A stretch of 24,213 bases of DNA from a virus: IMG/VR virus record IMGVR_UViG_3300009182_001920, positions 1 through 24,213 of that record; one strand, written 5' to 3'. Made by a program: the position numbers and the translations under genes. A model generated the notes under the pieces. It searched no databases. It had not been told where the DNA came from and saw only the letters and a program-made list of their open reading frames with translations. Positions 8,121 to 14,503 of this stretch are shown piece after piece (position 1 is the stretch's first letter; every line of letters begins with the position of its first letter).

Positions 8121-9352
8121 TATTTGCTCCAATTCTTTGCGGCAGTAAAGTTGTCATGTGAGAATTCTAATCTATCAATTAGTTTAACTGCACCACCTTT
8201 AAGTTTATCTACTGCAACAAAACCTTCAGGATTGGATATCTTGAATCCATCATCGGTACGAATAAATGTACCTGCAACTTGTTTAATCTCTCTTAACTTA
8301 CGAACAATCATATTCTTTGCATCAACTAGTTTGTTCTGTAAATCAAATATTAATTTTAATTGTGCAATATTGGAACGATAGAATCTAAGCACCTCATTCT
8401 TCTCTGCAATCTTTCTTGTTTTAGTCTTTTCTAACTTTGCGGCAAGAATTTCTTTATTCTGTCTATCTTCTACCCATTTAATTAAATCTCTAGTATGTTG
8501 TGTTGTGTTTTTTATTTCTTGACCTTCACGAACTTTAGTATTATTAAATGTTTTGATTTGCATTAAGAATGTTTCACTGGTAGATATTCTATTCAATGTC
8601 AATGAATTAATTTGACTGAGTATTCTTTGTGCTTCAGATATATGTCCTGCTAATTCTAATGATTCTTGTTTAGTAAATGTTGCAGTACCAGAAGCATCAA
8701 TGAAAGATGCATCACGATACCAAACATCTTTAGATGCCTTTAAGTTACCAATATCAATATTGAAAGATGATTTCATATCTGCTAGTGTATCACCACCAGA
8801 ATATGCAGTATGAAATACAATTCCCATCTGTGATGCAAGAACTGTCTTTGCTAATTTAGAATCTTCAGGTATTGCATAGACTAAAGTATTAGGTTGAAAT
8901 GTAATATACTTTTCACCATTGATAGTTTCTTTTTTGATATCATCTTTGGTAAACATCATATCACCTTGAAGAATACCATCAATGTTTAATTTCTTGAGGT
9001 ATTTCAATGCAATCTTTAATTTTATATTGAGACCTTCACCCGGATGATTTTTATCTATATCTGCATTTGTATAGTTTAGTTTAGGATTGTTTGCGAATAC
9101 ACCTTTAGTACCAACAAAGAACTTATTGTTTTCTGGATTGACACCACAGATGATTGCGGGTGCACCATCCCATTTAGTAGTTACATTCACTTTACTTTCT
9201 GAACTACTAGCAAGCATATCTTTAAGAGAACGAAGAAAGTTAATGGCTGCTTTAGAACCAGCAACACCATTATTTAATACTTCATCTTCTAAATGTTCTA
9301 GGTGAACATTTTTACCTTCTTTTGATTCGTTTATAAATTCTATGAATTTCAT
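8120..9352 (-). CDS. DUF6267-type protein with ligase-like KxDG motif and capsid-targeting-like N-terminus
   Basis: 410 residues from ATG at 9352, two bases after the upstream stop. An in-frame extension to 9415 is rejected because it adds a hydrophobic stretch inside the previous gene. The segments HLEHLEDEVLNNGVAG and VNVTTKWDGAPAI resemble proteins I know from T4-like marine phages as DUF6267 (from memory). K60-W-D62-G63 fits motif I (KxDG) of covalent nucleotidyltransferases (RNA/DNA ligases, capping enzymes). GILQGDMMF (126-134) and GIVFHT (177-182) sit where motifs III and IV would be expected. Assignment to that fold is inference. The C-terminal half has long, charged helices (about 250-370). 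The N-terminus MKFIEFINES carries I-N-E at 7-9, like the T4 capsid-targeting leader. Confidence 0.75.
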   Translation of the reverse strand: MKFIEFINESKEGKNVHLEHLEDEVLNNGVAGSKAAINFLRSLKDMLASSSESKVNVTTKWDGAPAIICGVNPENNKFFVGTKGVFANNPKLNYTNADIDKNHPGEGLNIKLKIALKYLKKLNIDGILQGDMMFTKDDIKKETINGEKYITFQPNTLVYAIPEDSKLAKTVLASQMGIVFHTAYSGGDTLADMKSSFNIDIGNLKASKDVWYRDASFIDASGTATFTKQESLELAGHISEAQRILSQINSLTLNRISTSETFLMQIKTFNNTKVREGQEIKNTTQHTRDLIKWVEDRQNKEILAAKLEKTKTRKIAEKNEVLRFYRSNIAQLKLIFDLQNKLVDAKNMIVRKLREIKQVAGTFIRTDDGFKISNPEGFVAVDKLKGGAVKLIDRLEFSHDNFTAAKNWSK

Positions 9353-9354
9353 TT

Positions 9355-10635
9355 TTATTCTACTTTTACAAAAGGACCAGATAAATCGGATGATGATGAT
9401 GCATACGAAATACATTCTGTAACAAAATCATCTTGAACTTTTTTAGTTACAATTATATTAATTAATTGACAACCTAAAAATTTACTGAAACACCAAGAGA
9501 CACCTTTTTCATTACATTGTTTTATAAAATCTTTAATTGAAAGATTATTATCTCTAGAATATTTTTTATAATTGTTGTAAAACTCTTCATATATTTTCAT
9601 ATCTATTTTTTCTAAACCAGAACGTAATACTTTAATATCCATTAATTGTGGTAATTTCATTTTTCTCAATATACCTTGAATTGGTCCATATGATAATTTA
9701 CCTTGATTTGCATTTTTACCTTTTATCTCACCTTGAAATGTTTCTGGAAAAGTTCTAAATTGTATTTTTCCATCTACTGTAAAATATATGTATACATCTT
9801 TTCCACCAAAGAAACTTTGAGTGCCTGTGGTGTAACTTTCAAATTTTATAACTTTCTTTTTACTACCCACATTATAATATGAAAGATGAGCCGAACCTTT
9901 CATTAATTTTAAAGACACACCAATAATATCTTTTGATTTTATATTCTGTAACATTATATTATTTAATTCTACCATATTTGTTGCTTTAGTGATATCTATT
10001 CTCTCACCTTTTGGAGAAACCATATAGATATCAGCTGGACTCCATTTGTTTATATTTGAAAATATTTTTTCTTGTTGATTTAATTTTTTCCAATGATCTT
10101 GTAATTTATTTACCCAATTAGAACCTCGATGAAAAGTATATTGTTTTCCTTTAAATTCTTTATACAACTCTTCTGCACCTAATATGGAAGAACTTCTCCA
10201 ATCTGCAGTTAATTTATTTTCAATGTTTGAAAGTGATTCATCAGTATCAGATTTAGAATAAGCTTTCTTAATGTCATCTCTGTTATAACTTTTTGACGCT
10301 GCCCATTTTGCTTGAGCATACACTGCTTGAGCAGATTCTCCTAATTTAGTAACATCAGCGCCAGCACCAGAACCACCTCCACCACCAAATTCTTTGTTTT
10401 TCTTTAAATCCGTTAATTTGTATGTTGCAACAAGTTTTTTACCTTTAGAAACAATAAGTATTGTTCCTTTTAAATCTTTCTTACCTTGAATTTTTTTAAT
10501 TAACTGATTGTCAATATCAAACACAACTTTACTACCATCATTCAATTCAAAAAGTTCCTCATTTGTCATTTTGAAAACAAAAAGTTCTCTTCTAGAATCA
10601 TATTTGTATAATTCGGATTGAGATAAAGATGACAT
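9355..10635 (-). CDS. Unknown 426-aa protein with Gly-rich linker, first gene of the late unit
   Basis: 426 residues, ATG at 10635 with GGAG 7 bases upstream. I do not recognise a functional family. An N-terminal domain of about 80 residues rich in beta strands is followed by EFGGGGGSGAGAD (about 83-95), a flexible linker, then a larger mixed domain. That domain includes FHRGSNWVNKL (about 169-179), TTGTQSFFGGKDVYIYF (about 270-286) and TFQGEIKG (about 299-306). The late promoter and the position before the DUF6267 gene suggest a protein made late, possibly structural or packaged, but unlike its neighbours it lacks the N-terminal I-x-E leader. Counted lines are 17-23% G+C, lower than the DUF6267 gene (about 32% in one line). 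Coding is certain; function unknown. Confidence 0.7.
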   Translation of the reverse strand: MSSLSQSELYKYDSRRELFVFKMTNEELFELNDGSKVVFDIDNQLIKKIQGKKDLKGTILIVSKGKKLVATYKLTDLKKNKEFGGGGGSGAGADVTKLGESAQAVYAQAKWAASKSYNRDDIKKAYSKSDTDESLSNIENKLTADWRSSSILGAEELYKEFKGKQYTFHRGSNWVNKLQDHWKKLNQQEKIFSNINKWSPADIYMVSPKGERIDITKATNMVELNNIMLQNIKSKDIIGVSLKLMKGSAHLSYYNVGSKKKVIKFESYTTGTQSFFGGKDVYIYFTVDGKIQFRTFPETFQGEIKGKNANQGKLSYGPIQGILRKMKLPQLMDIKVLRSGLEKIDMKIYEEFYNNYKKYSRDNNLSIKDFIKQCNEKGVSWCFSKFLGCQLINIIVTKKVQDDFVTECISYASSSSDLSGPFVKVE

Positions 10636-10636
10636 T

Positions 10637-10664
10637 TAAATACTCCAGTGTTTTAGAGTATTTA
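10637..10664 (-). promoter_or_regulatory. Hairpin that can hide the ribosome binding site of the 426-aa gene
   Basis: Minus-strand arms UAAAUACUC (10664-10656) and GAGUAUUUA (10645-10637) are perfectly complementary over 9 bp, with a 10-base loop (10655-10646). The GAG of the Shine-Dalgarno GGAG lies in the 3' arm, and the start codon follows one base after the stem. The 5' arm overlaps the late promoter box, so it is present only in transcripts that read through from the replication genes. Transcripts starting at the local promoter lack most of it. Confidence 0.65.
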
Positions 10665-10666
10665 TA
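10659..10666 (-). promoter_or_regulatory. T4-type late promoter box TATAAATA
   Basis: Perfect TATAAATA on the minus strand in the 40-base gap between the DruA-like gene and the 426-aa gene, 23 bases before the ATG at 10635. Transcription would start near 10652, inside the hairpin loop. It marks the likely switch from early replication genes to a late unit. Confidence 0.65.
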
Positions 10667-10692
10667 ATAACATTATTACCTTATAATGTCAA
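10664..10692 (-). promoter_or_regulatory. Candidate sigma70 promoter overlapping the late box
   Basis: TTGACA (10692-10687), 17-base spacer, TATTAT (10669-10664; one mismatch to TATAAT). The -35 lies in the last codons of the DruA-like gene and the -10 shares three bases with the late box. The TTGACA also encodes part of the upstream protein, so chance is possible. Confidence 0.4.
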
Positions 10693-11791
10693 TATCTTTC
10701 TTGCTTGTCCACACTTCAATCTCAGTTCGTATTCTAGACTCTTGTTTTAGAGTGTTGAAACGATTAGTTGCTTTCTTTTTCCACCATTCTACTATGTTCT
10801 TCATGTGATGTTTCTCATAATTCTCATCATATTCATACTTATCAGTCTTACCTAAGACCATATCTTTGTAATTCTTAATACCATAATTACAGTAATAATA
10901 TCGCTTCTTCTCAGTTAATAACTTTGCTTTATCAATGATTGTCATAAACATGTTATAAGAATCTTTATGACTCTTCAATGATGATTTAGTGATTGAAACT
11001 ATGGCAGAACTAATTCTCAATTTTCTATTGGATGCATCTTCTGGAACAAAAGGACCACCATTTATATTTTCTAGATAGTCTCTTAAATCTTCATATGGTT
11101 TACCATGCATCATTGGTAAAAAATCAGACTCAGTTATACCACCAAATCTAAGATAAGGTTTCATTCCATCATATTGTGAAACTGATTTCGTTGTTCCATA
11201 TAAACTCGTAGTTTCAAATAGACAAGTATTCATTCCATATTTCTTGTCCATTATATCACGAATCTCATGTGAACAGCAAATTGCTGCTAAAAGTTTACCA
11301 CCTAGATAATTATATCCAAATGGTTGAGCAGGAACAATGACAAATCCCATTGCACATGCTTTATTAAATGATTTAGTGGTTTCTGTTTCATTAGTGATTA
11401 CACATTCCAATAAATTATTACGAGGTTTCATCATTATAGTAGGTGAGCCAAGTCTTATAAATCCTACCCATTTACCAGAATTTTTTTCTTTAACTGCTAA
11501 TTTAACATTTCTACCAGGACTCTCATTATTAATATGGGATGATATGATATTGAGATATTGTTGCCAAGTTGAACCAGGCAATTCAACTATCTGAAATTCC
11601 ATATCTTCTGGTAACATACTAAAATCAGAAAACAAATCTTCTTCAAGTCCACATCCAGGTAAACTAGTAGGTAGTTCCATCAAAGAATTTAATTTTTGAT
11701 CTCGCATGTATTCGTCAATGCGATTAAAATTGCCAAAGTAATCTTCATATACTTTAGCAACGTGTAATGCTTGTTCATGATTTAATATCAT
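10676..11791 (-). CDS. DUF4338/DruA-like protein
   Basis: 371 residues. The central block has the layout of DUF4338 (DruA) proteins: GFIRLGSPT (110-118), KPRNNLL (122-128), FVIVPAQPFGYNYLGGKLL (150-168), a helix with ICCSHEIRDIMDKKYG (171-186) and FETTSLYGTTKSVSQYDG (192-209), followed by an aromatic/Gly-rich GMKPYLRFGGIT. In DruA the matching parts are the ILP-x-LAS helix, the LLETF strand and the GTxYxAANW segment. The family call is from pattern memory and needs a profile search. DruA is known from Druantia anti-phage systems, but its biochemical role is not established. The gene overlaps gp41 by ATGA, so it is coupled to the primase-helicase, which suggests a DNA-related role. The C-terminal 130 residues are basic and helical. 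Confidence 0.6.
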   Translation of the reverse strand: MILNHEQALHVAKVYEDYFGNFNRIDEYMRDQKLNSLMELPTSLPGCGLEEDLFSDFSMLPEDMEFQIVELPGSTWQQYLNIISSHINNESPGRNVKLAVKEKNSGKWVGFIRLGSPTIMMKPRNNLLECVITNETETTKSFNKACAMGFVIVPAQPFGYNYLGGKLLAAICCSHEIRDIMDKKYGMNTCLFETTSLYGTTKSVSQYDGMKPYLRFGGITESDFLPMMHGKPYEDLRDYLENINGGPFVPEDASNRKLRISSAIVSITKSSLKSHKDSYNMFMTIIDKAKLLTEKKRYYYCNYGIKNYKDMVLGKTDKYEYDENYEKHHMKNIVEWWKKKATNRFNTLKQESRIRTEIEVWTSKKDIDIIR

Positions 11792-13185
11792 ACTTTAAGA
11801 CCACCAAACCTCTGTTTGAAATTGTGTCTTGAATTAGAATCAAACTTATTAATTGGTGGATCATCTTGACCAGAATCAGATAGTTGTTGTGCATTAGATT
11901 CAACATCATATAGTCTCATCTTTGCTTTATCTACACCAACAACAAACTTCTTATTAGTACCAGGGTCACCATATCGATTCTTCAATTGTTTTACCATAAT
12001 CTGATTCAACTGTTCTAATTCTTCAGTTGATATCAATGCAAACATAAAGTCTGCAGTTGCAGGTAAACCAAAACTCTCACTTGTATCAGTCAAATCTACA
12101 TCACTATTACTAAAACCACTTCTTGTTGTTTGTGTTGCAGATACAATAGGCACATTAAACTCTACTGCAAGTCCTCTTAACTCTTCTGCAATAGCTTTAA
12201 TATACGTATAAGAATTAACAGATGAACCCATCTTCATTCTTGATGAACAACAGATATTCAAATAATCAATAAAGATAATATCTGGAAAGAAACTCTTCTT
12301 CAATCTCAACTCATTCAATAAAGACCTAAAGTGTCCAGCATGTGCAGATGCAGTTGGATATTCTTTAATGATTAATTTGCCTTGAGTCTTGTTTCTCAAT
12401 ACAGAAAACTTTCTTTCATAATCATCTTTAGAGATTACATGCAATTCATCCATCGTTACATTCAATAGATTAGCATCAATTCGTTCTGCAATCTTTTCTT
12501 CTGCCATTTCCATAGTGATATACAAAACATTATTACCTTGAGATATACATGCAGAGGACATATGACACATAAACAAAGATTTACCTACACCAGTACCAGC
12601 AAGTGCAATGTTCAATGTCTTTTGTGGCAAACCACCTTTAGTAATCTTATTAAAGTATTCAAGATCAAACTTAATCTTTTGTTCTTTCCGATGATAGAAA
12701 TCAAATCGTGAATCGGCATCATTGATATAATCATGACCGACATGTGAATCAAACGATACACCTAGTGCATTGGATAATAACTCAGGTATTTGTCCTTTAC
12801 TTAATGTTTTAGATTTGTTATCTAGAATCTGGACTGATTCCATGATTGCATTATAGATTGCTTTATCTTGGCAAAACTTTTCAGTTTGTTCAATCAACCA
12901 ATCTGTAGGTGTTACTTCTTCTTTTGATTGTTGAATATCATTAAGAAGTTCTAGTGCAGATTTAACTTGTTCTTCGGTAAGTGTTTTCTTTTCAGTAAAG
13001 TTAATTACTAGTGCTTCATAGGTAGGAAGATTCTTATACTTGTTTACATAATCATGTATTTCTTTGAATACATTCTTTTCATTGTTATCTGAGAAATAGT
13101 CATGGAATATAAATGGTAATACTTTTCTTGTATAGTCCTCGTTATAAACTAAATTCTTCAGTATTGTTTGTTCTAGTCTGTTCAT
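11788..13185 (-). CDS. 41: gp41-like replicative primase-helicase (DnaB family)
   Basis: 465 residues, close to T4 gp41 (475). An N-terminal helical domain (1-165) precedes the RecA-like ATPase core: GGLPQKTLNIALAGTGVGKS with Walker A at 196-203, the TMEMAEEKIAERIDANLL helix (224-241), Walker B IIFIDYLN (303-310) and a Gln-containing VSATQTTRSG, typical of DnaB-family motif H3. It unwinds DNA ahead of the lagging-strand machinery as a hexamer. The C-terminal tail is polar and ends RFGGLKV. It overlaps the preceding small gene by 44 bases and the DruA-like gene by ATGA. No gp61 primase or gp59 loader is in this window. Confidence 0.93.
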   Translation of the reverse strand: MNRLEQTILKNLVYNEDYTRKVLPFIFHDYFSDNNEKNVFKEIHDYVNKYKNLPTYEALVINFTEKKTLTEEQVKSALELLNDIQQSKEEVTPTDWLIEQTEKFCQDKAIYNAIMESVQILDNKSKTLSKGQIPELLSNALGVSFDSHVGHDYINDADSRFDFYHRKEQKIKFDLEYFNKITKGGLPQKTLNIALAGTGVGKSLFMCHMSSACISQGNNVLYITMEMAEEKIAERIDANLLNVTMDELHVISKDDYERKFSVLRNKTQGKLIIKEYPTASAHAGHFRSLLNELRLKKSFFPDIIFIDYLNICCSSRMKMGSSVNSYTYIKAIAEELRGLAVEFNVPIVSATQTTRSGFSNSDVDLTDTSESFGLPATADFMFALISTEELEQLNQIMVKQLKNRYGDPGTNKKFVVGVDKAKMRLYDVESNAQQLSDSGQDDPPINKFDSNSRHNFKQRFGGLKV

Positions 13186-13489
13186 TTGTTTCCAATAGTT
13201 CTGTTAGTATGTCACCCATAATTATAACAAAATTCTGATCATTACGCAAGGTTTCTTCGTCATGATTACCAGAATATTCTATACCATAGGTAAACTTTAA
13301 TCTTGCGAAAGTACCTTCTTCTACAACTTGTGCCGTCTTATAATAATAAATCACTCCCTGATATACACCCTTTAACAGATGTATACCAGTGAGATCAGAA
13401 TCGGGAAAGTTATAGAGTTGGTAATCAATACCTTCTTTAGGCTTCTTCGGTTTTTTCCAGAACAGGAGTCGGTCCCATAATGTTGCCAT
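13142..13489 (-). CDS. Conserved small protein between uvsX and 41
   Basis: 115 residues from ATG at 13489 (MATLWDRLLFWKK); an in-frame ATG at 13501 would add four residues. GGGA lies 6 bases before 13489. It starts with an amphipathic, aromatic helix followed by KKPKKPKEG, then a small beta-rich domain (GIHLLKGVYQGVIYYYK at about 38-54). Similar short proteins occupy the same slot in marine T4-like phages, as far as I recall, but no function is known to me. It overlaps uvsX by 53 bases and gene 41 by 44 bases in different frames, so it is locked into the replication-recombination operon. Confidence 0.7.
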   Translation of the reverse strand: MATLWDRLLFWKKPKKPKEGIDYQLYNFPDSDLTGIHLLKGVYQGVIYYYKTAQVVEEGTFARLKFTYGIEYSGNHDEETLRNDQNFVIIMGDILTELLETNEQTRTNNTEEFSL

Positions 13490-14492
13490 ATGCAATCCCA
13501 TATTTTTGTTTTACAAATTCTCTGAATTTTTTATGAGATAAAATATCATCCCAAAACTCTGCATTTTGTGTTGCTGCCAATCTATGTTTATCACCAACTT
13601 CACCAGTTTCATGATTGACTTTTGCATACCAACCATTAGAAGGTTTTGTTACGTGACCACTTTCAAGTGCAATATCAAGGAGACCAGACCAACGACTGAT
13701 ACCACCATCAAAAGATACATTAATTGGAATTTTAGATTTTTCTTTGACATATCTACTTTTCTCTACGTTAATAATAAAATTGTACCCAATTACTTCAGTT
13801 CCTTCTTTTTCTTGCTGACGACCAATGATGTATATATTGTCGGCAGAATAATATGAACCTGTACCACCACCAACAATATCTTTAGGAAACAAACCAATCT
13901 CTTTGTAAGTATGATTAACGACAACCATTGGAATATCTTTTAGATTTAAATGTGGTGTAATCATTCTAAACAAACTCTTAACTTGTTTTGCACGACTCAT
14001 ATCTGCAACTGATTTACCTTCAAGTGCATCTTCAACTTCTTTCTTTGATGCAAGATTACCAATCGAATCTAATATGATGATTAGTTTATCACCACGATTT
14101 ATATCTTGTAACTGTTGCATAATATCAAACTTCAATTGTTCAATATCAGTTAAAGGTGTATGTAATACTCTTGATTGGTCAATCTCAAATGTTTCAAAGT
14201 ATTTAATTGGAGTACCAAACTCTGAATCATAGAACAACAATACTGCTTCTGGATACTTGTCCATGTATGCTTTTGCCATCAATAGACTAAATGCAGTCTT
14301 AAAATGTTTTGATGGACCTGCCCACATAGTAAGACCAGGAATTAAACCACCATCAAGTGAACCAGATAATGCTACATTAATCATTGGTACTCTTGTTGGT
14401 ACAAAATCTTTTTCAGTAAAGAATTTTGATTTGTCTAGAATAGCACTATCTTTAATTGTGGTATTCTTTTTTAATTTATCAAGTAAACTCAT
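13437..14492 (-). CDS. uvsX: UvsX RecA-like recombinase
   Basis: 351 residues; T4 UvsX has about 390. Walker A is GPSKHFKT (59-66), a form typical of UvsX. Walker B is LIIILDSIGNL (137-147), and VVVNHTYKEIG holds the RecA L2-like region. GGGTGSYYSADNIYIIGRQ follows. The protein pairs single-stranded DNA with duplex during recombination-dependent replication and repair. ATG at 14492 has GAGG 5 bases upstream and lies 11 bases after the polymerase stop. Its C-terminal end is short and ends in EKTEEA, an acidic tail as in other recombinases. Confidence 0.93.
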   Translation of the reverse strand: MSLLDKLKKNTTIKDSAILDKSKFFTEKDFVPTRVPMINVALSGSLDGGLIPGLTMWAGPSKHFKTAFSLLMAKAYMDKYPEAVLLFYDSEFGTPIKYFETFEIDQSRVLHTPLTDIEQLKFDIMQQLQDINRGDKLIIILDSIGNLASKKEVEDALEGKSVADMSRAKQVKSLFRMITPHLNLKDIPMVVVNHTYKEIGLFPKDIVGGGTGSYYSADNIYIIGRQQEKEGTEVIGYNFIINVEKSRYVKEKSKIPINVSFDGGISRWSGLLDIALESGHVTKPSNGWYAKVNHETGEVGDKHRLAATQNAEFWDDILSHKKFREFVKQKYGIAYGNIMGPTPVLEKTEEA

Positions 14493-14503
14493 ATCATCCT
14501 CAT

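Noticed and set aside
9353-9415. N-terminal extension of the DUF6267 protein
   Set aside because: Would add a hydrophobic stretch resembling a membrane segment but lies inside the upstream gene; the start at 9352 carries the shared leader motif.
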